From Novosphingobium sp. B1 (GTDB lineage: Bacteria > Pseudomonadota > Alphaproteobacteria > Sphingomonadales > Sphingomonadaceae): a stretch of DNA of 64,000 nucleotides. Positions 52,210 through 61,600 of the stretch are shown piece by piece. Where the stretch lies: the NCBI RefSeq assembly GCF_900176395.1, contig NZ_FWXL01000001.1, forward strand, positions 682,001 through 746,000, in the 5' to 3' direction. A program made the position numbers and the translations under genes. Each line of letters starts with the position of its first letter. Positions within the stretch are counted from its first letter, which is position 1. The notes below the pieces were generated by a model. The model did not search any database and was not told the DNA's origin. It worked only from the letters and a program-made list of their open reading frames with translations.

Positions 52210-52284
52210 ACGGCCGGTCGCCGATTTTCTTGGTCCCGCGAGGAACGGCGGCACGCCGGGGGAAGAAAATCGGCGACCGGCCGT
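52210..52284. repeat. 22-bp perfect inverted repeat, 31-bp loop
   Basis: CGGCCGGTCGCCGATTTTCT at 52211-52230 is matched by its exact complement at 52264-52283; pairing extends to 52210/52284 and 52231/52263. It lies in the 483-bp non-coding stretch 52103-52585. It could be an oriT, a transcription attenuator for the DUF736 gene, or a leftover repeat element. No gene found in the rest of that stretch. Confidence 0.6.
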
Positions 52285-52585
52285 TGCGGCAAGCCCGTCG
52301 AGCGGAACGCGATCCTGTTGGTATGACGCGCATCGAACCGAGGCCGCTCTGGCGTGGGCGGGCAAAGGCACGAGCAGGCTGGCGATCGGGCGTCAGGAAT
52401 TCAGGCGAACTCATCGGCAAGCAGATTGCCCAAGGTATCGGGCGAGCCTGCGCTCCGGTCATACGGAGCCGCAGCATCGAACAGTCCCTGCCTTGCCGCG
52501 ACGACGCCGGGCTTGCCGCCAGGAAACCACCCCAAGACCTTCCCATCGGGCTGGCCGCGACCCGCATCGCGTGCCTCTCAACCGC

Positions 52586-53038
52586 TTATTCGGCGGCGGG
52601 GAGCGATGGCGTCATGGGCTGCTGAACCAGTTCGCCCCGCTCGAAGCCGGCCAGCCGGGTCCAGGCGGTCCCCGCGATCAGGGTGGCGCCCAGACCGCTC
52701 AGGATCGTGAGCGTCGCACCGGGATCGATCGCAAGTCCCATAACGCCATGGACGGCCTGATAGCCGACAATGCCCGCTGGCAGGACAAAGAGGAACGCGA
52801 GAGCGAGCCGCAGCAGCGGCGAGCCCGACAGCGCGAAGAGCAATTGCCCGGCGAACAGCGTCGCGAACCCGGCTGCAAAGCCGGCAAGGATCGCGGGCGC
52901 ATAGCCGAAGCCAGCCCCGTGCATCCAGAAGGCAAGGCCGATGCCGGCGTAGAGCGGCAGCGCATAGACGGCGAGGCTGAAGAGCAGCCAGAGCATGGTG
53001 AGGCCGGCAAACAGGCCGAGAACGAGAAAGATGGTCAT
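52586..53038 (-). CDS. Polytopic membrane protein of unknown function
   Basis: A 150-residue inner-membrane protein with four to five hydrophobic segments (IFLVLGLFAGLTMLWLLFSL; LLRLALAFLFVLPAGIVGYQ; LTILSGLGATLIAGTAW). No family recognised. ATG at 53038 with AAAGGA upstream and a small hairpin TGACGA-TCAT-TCGTCA ahead of it. Similar proteins occur in accessory regions of these elements. Confidence 0.65.
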   Translation of the reverse strand: MTIFLVLGLFAGLTMLWLLFSLAVYALPLYAGIGLAFWMHGAGFGYAPAILAGFAAGFATLFAGQLLFALSGSPLLRLALAFLFVLPAGIVGYQAVHGVMGLAIDPGATLTILSGLGATLIAGTAWTRLAGFERGELVQQPMTPSLPAAE

Positions 53039-53188
53039 GAGATGCGTCCTTTGCATGACGAATGATCGTCAGACGCGCCCGCCACCACCTCCACAGCGCT
53101 TGTCTTGCGAGAAGCAAGATAACGCGCGACGGGCCAAAAGCGAAACAGATATTGTTTCGCTCCGGGCGGGGCGGAGCCCACCTTTCGA

Positions 53189-53350
53189 TCAGGAAAAGGG
53201 ATCATATTCGCGCACCAGGCTCGCCGGATTGCCGTCAAACTCGTCCCACGGCATCACCGCGTAACCGTTGCCGGTCCGCACGATGACCATGATCGTCATC
53301 AGTGTCTTCGCGAGGTTCCAGGCGAGCGACTGGGCGGTCTTGAGCGGCAT
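53189..53350 (-). CDS. Short protein under leader element D
   Basis: A 53-residue protein (MPLKTAQSLAWNLAKTLMTI...YAVMPWDEFDGNPASLVREY). The first 25 residues are a hydrophobic amphipathic helix. AGGAG lies 8 nt upstream and is inside a pairing stem of the leader at 53359-53494. No known function; I recall similar short proteins on sphingomonad elements. Confidence 0.65.
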   Translation of the reverse strand: MPLKTAQSLAWNLAKTLMTIMVIVRTGNGYAVMPWDEFDGNPASLVREYDPFS

Positions 53351-53358
53351 GGATTGAA

Positions 53359-53494
53359 CTCCTGTCGGAAGGAGCGGAAGACCATCCTCCGCTCGACAGG
53401 TGCCCCGCCGGCCGGGGGCTGGCCGCAATCACCGCGCCGGGACATGTCCCAAGCGGCCGCACGCTTGCGTAGCGGACCCCTTGCGGGTTGATTG
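53359..53494 (-). promoter_or_regulatory. Conserved leader element, copy D
   Basis: Reading the minus strand: outer stem CAATCA/TGATTG (53494-53489 with 53431-53426), inner hairpin AACCC-GCAAG-GGGTC, an extra stem CCGCtACGC/GCGTGCGG, then CCTGTC that pairs with GACAGG of the ribosome site, enclosing a hairpin with ATGGT loop (53372-53394). Compared with copies A-C the outer stem changes both strands together. The remainder of 53351-53680 shows no gene. Confidence 0.65.
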
Positions 53495-53680
53495 AAGGAG
53501 GCCGGGCTTCGGCCACAGGGATCAGCGCCGACACACGAGCGAGGTTGGGCTTTTGCGTAACGGGCAGGCCCCATGCCGCGCAGCTCAGTCGCTCGCTTAT
53601 GGCGCAAAGAATCTGATGGTCAGCACAGGCGCGAGCCGCGTACAGATTCAGGATGACCACATGACCAGTTCAGGGAGACG

Positions 53681-54574
53681 ATGGGCTTGCCGAAATCCTT
53701 ATCTTGCGAGCTTGAAGCCAAGCTGGCCGAATTCGATGAGCTGATTGGGTTACCGAAAGCGAACGAGAACGCCATTCAGGCATTTCTGGAGGCGAACACG
53801 ATGTTCATGCCGACGCCGGACATGCTCAACCATCGGGTCCACATGAACAGCGTGATCGCCAAATTTCCCGTCGGCGAACGAGCGACCGACTATGCTTATC
53901 TGACCAAATCCAGCATCGAGTGGCGTCTGGTGCTGGTGGAACTGGAAGACAGCAGCAAGCCGATCTTCAAGAATTCCAGCAAGAACGCCGCCTTCAGCAC
54001 CGAATTCAACGACGCGGTCGCGCAAATCGACGTCTGGCGCGACTATGTCCATCAACATCCCGATCGCCTGCGCGACAAGCTGCGTCCGTTGATGGTGCCT
54101 GCGCCGATGGCGCAGCACCGGCTGTCGGTCCGCTACGTGCTGATGATCGGTCGCTCGGCGGAATTTGAGCATCATGATGCACGCAAATTGCGGCTAGCCG
54201 GTTATGGCGCCGAACGCGATCTCACCATCATGACCTACGACACCATCCGCCGGGAGGTTGCGGCGGGGTACAACAAGCCGAAGGCGGTCTTGCGCGCCAA
54301 CAGCCGCGGCTATCGCCTGCAGTCGGAAGAAGCGATGCCGACGATCATGTTCGCGCATATGAAGCCGGCTGAACTCGAGCTATCGGACATCGCCGAGGCA
54401 GCCCTGCGCGCCGAAAGCTATGACATCGACGCCTGGAAGCGGAACGAGCCGCTGGTCTTCAACGACAAATGGACCCGCGATTCCGAACCGGCCCTGTATG
54501 AATCCATGCATCCCGCCGTCCAGAAATTCATTGCGCGGCAGAAGACATCACGGCCAGGCGGCCATTCCGGTTGA
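53681..54574 (+). CDS. Shedu-like (DUF4263) nuclease, probable phage defence
   Basis: A 297-residue protein on the opposite strand to its neighbours. The fold signature of Shedu/DUF4263 is visible: ENAIQAFLEANTMFM, ERATDYAYL with Asp70, WRLVLVELEDSSKPIF with Glu87-Leu-Glu89, and AVAQIDVWRDYV with Gln115. This is a PD-(D/E)XK-like core in which the final Lys is Glu. Shedu proteins protect against phages by nuclease activity. GGGAG precedes the ATG. Assignment is by motif; function inferred. Confidence 0.65.
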   Translation: MGLPKSLSCELEAKLAEFDELIGLPKANENAIQAFLEANTMFMPTPDMLNHRVHMNSVIAKFPVGERATDYAYLTKSSIEWRLVLVELEDSSKPIFKNSSKNAAFSTEFNDAVAQIDVWRDYVHQHPDRLRDKLRPLMVPAPMAQHRLSVRYVLMIGRSAEFEHHDARKLRLAGYGAERDLTIMTYDTIRREVAAGYNKPKAVLRANSRGYRLQSEEAMPTIMFAHMKPAELELSDIAEAALRAESYDIDAWKRNEPLVFNDKWTRDSEPALYESMHPAVQKFIARQKTSRPGGHSG

Positions 54575-54587
54575 ACGGCCGCCTGGC
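54553..54587 (+). terminator. Hairpin across the Shedu-like stop codon
   Basis: GCCAGGCGGCC (54553-54563) and GGCCGCCTGGC (54577-54587), 11-bp perfect stem, 13-nt loop containing the TGA. No T-run, so a weak or factor-assisted terminator or stabiliser. Confidence 0.45.
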
Positions 54588-54624
54588 GTTACAATGACGA
54601 TGCGGAACGAAGGGCAAGGTTTCA

Positions 54625-54644
54625 GCCCCGCCCGGAGGCGGGGC
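54625..54644. terminator. Compact GC hairpin between convergent genes
   Basis: GCCCCGCC-CGGA-GGCGGGGC, 8-bp stem with a tetraloop, midway between the convergent Shedu-like and DUF736 genes. Could end transcription from both sides; no T-run. Confidence 0.45.
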
Positions 54645-54663
54645 CGCCGCGGGCCTTTGGGGG

Positions 54664-54987
54664 TCAGGCCGGCGGATTCCAGATGATGACCTTCTTCGCC
54701 GGATCGTCGCCCGGCGCGTTGGCGATATTGCCGTAGATGGTTTCGCTGAACTCGGGGGCCGACATCGACACCGAGGTATATTCGGCGCCCGTGGTCTGCG
54801 AGAAGCGGTTCCAGCCGCCACCCAGCTCGTAGCCGGTCTTGCGGCTGATGATGCGGAAGTCGGGCTCGCTGTCCTTGGACTTGCGGCCGTTGGGGATAAT
54901 GGCGATCGGGGCCTGGACGGTCAGGGTGGCGAGCATGCCCTCCATGCTGCCGTCATTCTTCACGGTGAGGTTGGCGATCGTGGCCAT
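54664..54987 (-). CDS. DUF736-like protein under leader element A
   Basis: A 107-residue protein (TIANLTVKNDGSMEGMLATL...FRIISRKTGYELGGGWNRFS) that I place as a divergent DUF736 member. AAGGAG lies 9 nt before the ATG and is paired in the leader at 54996-55104. Third DUF736-type gene of the window, the only one with the full leader. Confidence 0.8.
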   Translation of the reverse strand: MATIANLTVKNDGSMEGMLATLTVQAPIAIIPNGRKSKDSEPDFRIISRKTGYELGGGWNRFSQTTGAEYTSVSMSAPEFSETIYGNIANAPGDDPAKKVIIWNPPA

Positions 54988-54995
54988 GACGAAAA

Positions 54996-55104
54996 CTCCT
55001 TGTGGTTGATCGGGGACCATCCCCGATGGCGCCCACAGGAGAGACCGGACGACGACGTCACCGGAGCGTCAGCGCAGGGGAACCCCCTTTACGGGGGTTG
55101 ACGG
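54996..55104 (-). promoter_or_regulatory. Conserved leader element, copy A
   Basis: Minus strand: outer stem CGTCA/TGACG (55103-55099 with 55060-55056), inner hairpin AACCCCC-GTAAA-GGGGGTT (7 bp), then CTCCTGTGG (55041-55033) that can pair with CCACAAGGAG including the ribosome site (55005-54996), enclosing hairpin ATCGGGG-ATGGT-CCCCGAT. All parts are perfect or carry one bulge. Shine-Dalgarno sequestration is the direct reading. Confidence 0.7.
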
Positions 55105-55435
55105 CCCAAGGCGGCCGAGGCTCGTATCAGGCGACAAAAGAGGGGTTGGTCTCCAGCAGCCCGGAGAAAGTCCGCAGTGGCCATAGCCGACCTGTCTGAA
55201 GATCGGTTGCAGTGGCGCATGCCGACCGCAAGCCCCGGCCCCAGGGTTGCAGGCCTTCCCACCAACGCCCCAGGGGCATCGCATCAGCCCGCCGCGCATC
55301 AGGCGCGGCGCGTGAGGGTGTTGTGGCGCAACGCTTTCCCACAAACCTTTGGTGACATTACCGCTGTTCGTGCCGCACCGGGTTCGGCTGCATCACGCCA
55401 TCGCCATGGGCCGGACGATATTCGGGAAGAGCCTC
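55105..55435. other. Non-coding stretch between leader A and tag
   Basis: 331 bp without a supported gene. It probably holds the promoter for the DUF736-like gene on the minus strand. No repeat or hairpin of note besides GC-rich short palindromes. Confidence 0.4.
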
Positions 55436-56038
55436 TCAGCCCGGCCGCCGGAACACCTCACGGGCGCGCTGCACTTTCGCGCGGGTGACGCAGCCTTCGG
55501 CGTGATCGTTGATGAGCCCCATCGCCTGCATGAAAGCATGGACCGTGGTCGGACCGACAAAGGCCCAGCCGCGCTTCTTCAGATCCTTCGACATGGCGAT
55601 GGAGGCGGGCGAGGTCGATGCCTGATTGGGAATATCGCCGCCCTGTGGCTCATAGCTCCAGACATAGACGGCCAGCGATCCGGCCTCGCGCACGAGATCC
55701 TGCGCCCGGGCGGCATTGTTGACGACCGCCTCGATCTTGCCGCGATGCCGCACGATCCCGGCGTCCTGCAGCAGGCGCTCGACATCGGCCTGATCGAAGG
55801 CCGCCACGCGGTCGATCTCGAACCCGGCAAAGGCCGCACGAAAATTCTCGCGCTTGGTGAGAATGGTCCGCCAGGAAAGGCCTGACTGGAAGCCTTCCAG
55901 ACTCAATTTCTCGAACAGGCGGCGATCGTCATCGACCGGAAAACCCCATTCGCTGTCATGATAGGCGATGTAGTCGGGTGAAGCCGCGCACCAAAGACAG
56001 CGTGCTTGCCCATCAGGTGGCGTGAACAGGGCGCTCAT
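55436..56038 (-). CDS. tag: DNA-3-methyladenine glycosylase I
   Basis: A 200-residue Tag enzyme that excises 3-methyladenine from DNA. Family landmarks: RCLWCAASPDYIAYHDSEWG (zinc Cys14 and Cys17, Glu30), LSLEGFQSGLSWRTILTKRE, KDLKKRGWAFVGPTTVHAFM, and the second zinc part NDHAEGC. Normal length. An unusual cargo; often chromosomal. Overlaps the HTH gene upstream by 4 bp. Confidence 0.95.
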   Translation of the reverse strand: MSALFTPPDGQARCLWCAASPDYIAYHDSEWGFPVDDDRRLFEKLSLEGFQSGLSWRTILTKRENFRAAFAGFEIDRVAAFDQADVERLLQDAGIVRHRGKIEAVVNNAARAQDLVREAGSLAVYVWSYEPQGGDIPNQASTSPASIAMSKDLKKRGWAFVGPTTVHAFMQAMGLINDHAEGCVTRAKVQRAREVFRRPG

Positions 56039-56220
56039 GTCGTGTGACGCAAAAGGGCGTCCAGACGCAGCGCCATGGTTTTGCGCATGCGCCTCACCCT
56101 TGCGATCAGCTGTGTCACGCGTGCAGCTGACAGATTGAACTGGCGACCGAGCGCCGCATAGCTGGCGCCTTCGCTATGAAGCCTTTCAAGCTCGGCGTTG
56201 CGAGCAGCCTTGCATGTCAT
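56035..56220 (-). CDS. Small helix-turn-helix protein coupled to tag
   Basis: A 61-residue protein whose body is a recombinase/sigma-like HTH (SYAALGRQFNLSAARVTQLI) followed by basic residues. The stop overlaps the tag start (ATGA), so both are co-expressed. Possibly a regulator of the glycosylase; nothing more can be said. Confidence 0.65.
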   Translation of the reverse strand: MTCKAARNAELERLHSEGASYAALGRQFNLSAARVTQLIARVRRMRKTMALRLDALLRHTT

Positions 56221-56329
56221 CGAAAATCCCCTGTTCGAATCTACCAGACAAAGCAGCAGATATCTGAGAATAGGGTATCGACGTCCCTGAGCGCAAGATT
56301 TTCGTTCTTGTTTCGTTTCAAATTCCGGT

Positions 56330-57256
56330 TCACCCGGCCCGTTTCCGGAAATCCCAGATGCGGATGCCGAGCTTGCGGGCCTTGTCGGCGAGATTGTCCT
56401 GGATGCCCGTGCCGGGGAAGACGATCACGCCCTTGGGCATGACCGCCAGCATCGCATCGTTGCGCTTGAACGGTGCGGCCTTCTTGTGCCGGTTCCAATC
56501 GGGGCGACAGGGATCCTGCGGCACATTGCGATCACGTGCCCAGCAGGCGGCGATGCGCTCGGCGCCGGTGGGCGTTGCGCCATGCATGAGGATCATGCTC
56601 GGCAGTTGCTGATGGACTTTGTCGAGCACGGCGTAGATGCGCTGATGATCGTTGTAGTCGGCGCCGCCAGTGAAGGCGATGCGCACGCCATCGGGATCGA
56701 GCAGCCGCTGCTTCTTATAGCCGCGCTTCTCGACATGCTTGCGGCTGTCGAGCACCGCCGAGGTCAGCGCCTTGTGGTTGACCATCGGGCCGGAACGGGG
56801 AAGCCAGGGTTTGCGCAGATGGATGCGGAACTGCTCGGCGGCGGCATCGCGAAAATATTCCATCGTGTCGCGCCGTTCGATCATGGTGATCCCTTCGGCG
56901 ATCGTGCGCTCCAGCTCGACGGACTTGACCTCGCTGCCATCCTGTTCGCGCTGCATCCGCTTCTGCGCCTGCTCATTGTCGTCAAGCTCGCGCTCGATCC
57001 TTGTCCCGGCGCGGTGGAAGACGTTGACGATGCCCCAGGCAAGATCCTCAAGGTCGGGTTCGATCCGCGTGTCGATCAGGCAGGAAACCAGAGCGTCGAA
57101 CATCTCGGCGACCGCGCCGCCGGCAATGCGATCGTCGGGCAGCGGGCGATGATCGGGTTCATCTTCATAGGGCCGATAGCCGTAGAGCTGCATTTCCTGA
57201 AGGAGGTAGGCGGTGGAACCGGGTTGTGGATTCTGGGGCTGGTCATCATGGGTCAT
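56330..57256 (-). CDS. DUF2493 (SLOG-like) protein
   Basis: A 308-residue protein. The C-terminal third is DUF2493, a Rossmann-like SLOG fold (VRIAFTGGADYNDHQRIYAV; LMHGATPTGAERIAACWA; KGVIVFPGTGIQDNLADKAR). The first 180 residues are helical and variable. DUF2493 proteins are frequent on conjugative elements; a nucleotide-derived ligand is suspected. I chose the ATG at 57256 for spacing from GGAAAG. Confidence 0.85.
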   Translation of the reverse strand: MTHDDQPQNPQPGSTAYLLQEMQLYGYRPYEDEPDHRPLPDDRIAGGAVAEMFDALVSCLIDTRIEPDLEDLAWGIVNVFHRAGTRIERELDDNEQAQKRMQREQDGSEVKSVELERTIAEGITMIERRDTMEYFRDAAAEQFRIHLRKPWLPRSGPMVNHKALTSAVLDSRKHVEKRGYKKQRLLDPDGVRIAFTGGADYNDHQRIYAVLDKVHQQLPSMILMHGATPTGAERIAACWARDRNVPQDPCRPDWNRHKKAAPFKRNDAMLAVMPKGVIVFPGTGIQDNLADKARKLGIRIWDFRKRAG

Positions 57257-57569
57257 TGTCATTCTTTCCGTGCCTGTGAGCCGCGCCTCTCGCGGCCTTC
57301 GTGGCGACGGCCAGCGGCGGGTGGAACGGGACTGCACCGCAGCCCTTGGGGTGCGGCCGGAGCGAAGCGGAGGATGGCGCAGCGGGGGCTATTTTGCCTC
57401 GCGATGCAAAGGGGCTTCAGCCCCGGCGGAACATAGCTCCCGCGCAGCCATTGCCGTCCCGGGCCGCTTGCCGCAGTCGCCCTCTCCCGAAGGCCGGTGG
57501 CGTGGCGTCTCCTAAAGGCCGGAGCCGATGGCGATGATCCACCAGGCCCAGACCGTGATCCGCTGCCTC
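57257..57569. other. GC-rich intergenic stretch
   Basis: 313 bp with no supported gene, between the DUF2493 and toprim genes. Some GC hairpins are present (for example GCACC/GGTGC near 57331-57352), but no copy of the leader element and no clear promoter. Confidence 0.4.
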
Positions 57570-58631
57570 TCAGTCTCCCGTCAGGACATGCGCGGCATCC
57601 CCGGCCCGCAGTTGCCCCCGAAGCGCTGCCGCCAGACGCTCCCGCCCGAAGGCCATAAGGTCGTCGTTAAAATCGCCAAGCCTGGGTTCGAGCGGCACGA
57701 TTTCGATGCCCGCCGTGATCGCCCGCTGGGACAATGTCTTCAACGCTCCCGCGCCGGCGGGATCGTCGTCGCGCGCGACATAGAGGCGCTTCAGCCCTGC
57801 CGGGAACAGGATGGCCGCGAGATGAGCGGCGGAAAGGCCTGCAATCGCGGGCATCACCGGCATGACCTGGCGCAGCGACAACATGGTCTCGATGCCTTCT
57901 CCGGCCATCATCACTGCGCCGGCACGCCCGAACCACACCCCATGCCCAAGCAACTCGCCCATGGCGCGCCGGGGATAGGCGACCGGCGCCTTGGTCGAGC
58001 CGTCGAGCGCGAGCCAGGTGCGATGGACGCCCGTGACGCTGCCATCGAGATCGGTGACCGCCGCGATCATCGCCGGCCATGCGGGGCGGACATCGGGATC
58101 GTCGTCGTCCGATGCCCGATACCAGCAATGGGGATGGAAACGCAGCGCCTCACAGCCGGTGAGATTCGTGATCTGCCGGGAGGCGAGATAGGTTCGGACC
58201 AGGCTGCTCCCGATTGGCTTCGATCCGCCATGAAGCCGCCGCGCGGCCTCGGGCGTTCCGGTCGGCGCCTTCGCCTTGCGGAACGGCGTAGTTTCCACCG
58301 GCGGCGGCATGGGCAGGCTCAGAAAATGACGGGCCTCGTCGAGCGTCTCGCGCAAGGTCCGGCACTGTTTCGCGGCGGCGATCACATCGAGCAGGTCGCC
58401 ATGATCGCCGCTTTGCGCATCGGTCCATTTGCCCGCAGCGCCGCGTCCGTCCGGCGATGTCGCCAGACGGACATAGAGGCTGCGTCCCGGCGTATTGCGC
58501 ACATCGCCCACCAGCCAGTAGCGGCCTTCACGATGGCCCTTCGAGAGATAATGGCGACACACGGCCTCGGCGTTGTCGGCGAGAGCAACAGCAATCTGGC
58601 TGGCGGGGCTTGTCAGCATTTTGGTGGGCAT
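57570..58631 (-). CDS. Toprim-domain primase-like protein (DUF7146 type)
   Basis: A 353-residue protein with an N-terminal zinc-less primase-like part and a toprim domain: GEGIE (244-248) and RLYVARDDDPAG (Asp288-290). Such proteins on conjugative elements probably prime the complementary strand after transfer. The start is 11 bp from the stop of the large helicase gene, so they form an operon. Confidence 0.88.
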   Translation of the reverse strand: MPTKMLTSPASQIAVALADNAEAVCRHYLSKGHREGRYWLVGDVRNTPGRSLYVRLATSPDGRGAAGKWTDAQSGDHGDLLDVIAAAKQCRTLRETLDEARHFLSLPMPPPVETTPFRKAKAPTGTPEAARRLHGGSKPIGSSLVRTYLASRQITNLTGCEALRFHPHCWYRASDDDDPDVRPAWPAMIAAVTDLDGSVTGVHRTWLALDGSTKAPVAYPRRAMGELLGHGVWFGRAGAVMMAGEGIETMLSLRQVMPVMPAIAGLSAAHLAAILFPAGLKRLYVARDDDPAGAGALKTLSQRAITAGIEIVPLEPRLGDFNDDLMAFGRERLAAALRGQLRAGDAAHVLTGD

Positions 58632-58642
58632 GACAGGGCTCC

Positions 58643-61600
58643 TCAGGCGGCCTTGCGCCCGGAGATCCGCTCGACCGGGAAACGATCGAGCAGACGCTCC
58701 AGCACAGCGACGCCGACAGCCCCTGTCGGCACATAGAGTTTAAGCTTCCACGAGACGATCTCGGAGATCAAGCCCAGCGATTTGAGGCGCTCCACACCCA
58801 GATCGTTGAACCCGGTGAGTTCGATCCGCCAGTCGTTCATCGCCCGAACGCGCTGGAGCTTCTGGTTCTGCGCCAGAAGCAGCGCGGCTTCGCCCGACAG
58901 GAGCATCGCCATCGCGTCCTCGCCTGACACTGTGACCGGCCCGTCATCATTGGCCACACGCGCCGCCCAGGCCGGAGAGACGCGGCGGCCGATGATCCGC
59001 TCGCCGTCATCGCTCTGGAGCCGATAGACGCGGGTCGATTCGTCGGGCAGCAGCTTCCAGATCGGCAGCAGCAGCCCCGAGACCATATGCAGGGTCGAGA
59101 CCTCATGGCTCGGCAAGCCGGCAAGCTCGGCGGACCATGCCGCGCTGAAAGCGTCACGTTCCACTTCCTCCCAGTGACCGGCAAGCAGCATCTCGGCCGG
59201 GATCACGCTGTCAGTGAGCGGCCAGACCAGGCGCACGCGCGGATGAATCGCACCGTCATCATCGGTCACGCTGCGCGCCCGGCGTTGGATCGCGGCCTTG
59301 CCGGTCCTGGCGTTCACCAGCAGCTTTGCGCCGCGATTGTCAGCCTGCTCCAGCGCCTCCTCAAGCGAAAGCGGGGTCAGCCGATCCTTGCGCTCGATCG
59401 TCAGCAGAGCGGTTTGCGCGCCCGTGCCCGGATGGGTGTAGATCGGCGCGCGGCCGACGATGCGGAAGCTCTCCGCAGCCAAGGTTTCCAGCCCGACCTC
59501 ATAGCTCCCCGATGCCTGCGCCTGTTCGATCCGGGCGGTGAGCAGGCCCTCGAATGCTTCGAACAGCAGGTTCTGCATGGCGACGGTGAGCGCGAGCATG
59601 CGGTTCAGAAAGATGTTGATGCCGGGCAGCTCATCCTTGAGGCCACCGTCGCTATCGAGCAGCGACAAGCCGGTCGCCGCCTCGAAGCGGGCGAGCGAGC
59701 AGCCCTCGACCTTGCCGCGCGCGAGCAGCACATAGAGCTGACGCAGCGCATCGCGCGCATACCACGATTCCAGATTGTCCTCGGGCCGGAACATATTCTG
59801 CCCGCCGGTCTGGCGCTGGCCGCGCGTGATCGCACCCAGCGAATCGAGGCGTCGGGCGATGGTCGAGATGAAGCGCTTCTGCGCCTTCACATCGGTCGAG
59901 ACCGGCCGGAACAGCGGAGGCTGCTTCTGATTGGTGCGATTGGTGCGCCCGAAGCCCTGGATGGCGGCATCGGCCTTCCAGCCCGCTTCGAGCAGATAAT
60001 GGACGCGGCGGCGCTGGTTCACCGCGCCGAGATCGGCATGATAGCTGCGCCCGGTGCCGCCCGCCTCGGAAAAGACCAGGATGCGCTTCACATCGCTCTG
60101 GAAGGCATCAGTCTCGTGCAGCGCCGCCGAGGCCGGACGGTTCTCGACCGCGAAGCGCACCGTGCCGTCATCGTTCGTCTTCGGCACCACGCGCCGCGAC
60201 CGGCCCGTCACCTCCGCCACCATCTCCGTCCCGAAATGCTGGACGATCTGGTCGAGCGCGCCGGGAACGGGCGGCAGGGCGGCGAGCCGCTCGATCATCG
60301 CATCACGCAAGCGCACCGCCTCACGGTTGATGATCGGATTGCCCTCTGTGTCATGGACCGGCCGGGAGAAAAGATTGCCCTCGCCGTCGGTGAACGGCTC
60401 GTAGAGCTGCACCGGGAAGCTGTGCTGCAGGTAGGACAGAACGCCGTCCCTCGGCGTGATGTCCACCGAGACGTCATTCCATTCGTCGGCAGGGATCTCC
60501 GCGAGGCGGCGCTCCTGCATCGCTTCGCCGGTCGAGACGATCTGGACCACCGCGGCATGGCCCGCCTCCAGATCGCGCGCGATGCTGGCGATGACGCTGG
60601 GCGTCTGCATGCTGGTGATGAGATGGTTGAAGAAGCGCTGGAGCATGCCCTGATAGGCGGATTTGGCCTGCGCCTTGGCCTGGCGGTTGAGCGTACCATG
60701 CGAAGCGCTGGTGACACCCGCCGCTTCGAGCGCGGCGTCGAGATTGTTGTGAATCACTTCGAACGCCGAGGCATAGCTGTCATAGATGCGCACCTGCTCA
60801 GGTGTCAGTCGGTGCTCGAGCATCTCATATTCGACACCATCGAAGGACAGCGAACGCGCCGCATAGAGCCCCAGCGCCTTCAGATCCCTCGCGAGCACCT
60901 CCATCGCCGCGACCCCGCCATTCTCGATCGCGGTGACGAACTCCCCGCGCGTCGCGAAGGGAAAGTCGTCGCCACCCCAGAGGCCGAGACGCTGGGCGTA
61001 GGCGAGGTTCTGCACGGTAGTCGCGCCGGTCGCAGAGACATAGACGATGCGCGCATTGGGCAGCGCGTGCTGCAATCGGAGCCCCGCACGGCCCTGCTGC
61101 GAGGGCGCGACATCGCCACGCGCGCCCTTGCCGCCGGCGGCATTGGCCATCGCGTGGGCCTCGTCGAACACGATCACCCCGTCGAAGTCCGCGCCGAGCC
61201 ATTCGACAATCTGCTCGACGCGCGATTTCTTGCCGCCGCGTTCCTGCGAGCGCAGTGTGGCATAGGTCGTGAACAGTACGCCTTCGTCGAGGCGGATGGC
61301 GCTGCCCTGCTTGAAGCGCGAAAGCGGCGTCATCAGCAGCCGTTCCTGCCCGAGCGCGGTCCAGTCGCGCTGGGCATCCTCCAGCAACCGATCGGAGACC
61401 GACAGCCACAGCGCCTTGCGACGGCCTTTCAGCCAATTGTCGAGGATGATCGCGGCGACCTGCCGACCTTTCCCCGCGCCGGTGCCGTCACCGAGGAACC
61501 AGCCACGCCGGAACTTGATCGCCCCTTCGGCATCCTCCGCCGCAGCGGTCACAACATCGCAGGTGGCATCGACCTTCCACGAACCCGACAGATGCCCATC

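Noticed and set aside
53553..53744. Earlier start or separate gene ahead of the Shedu-like frame
   Set aside because: No ribosome site or domain; the ATG at 53681 has GGGAG at good spacing.
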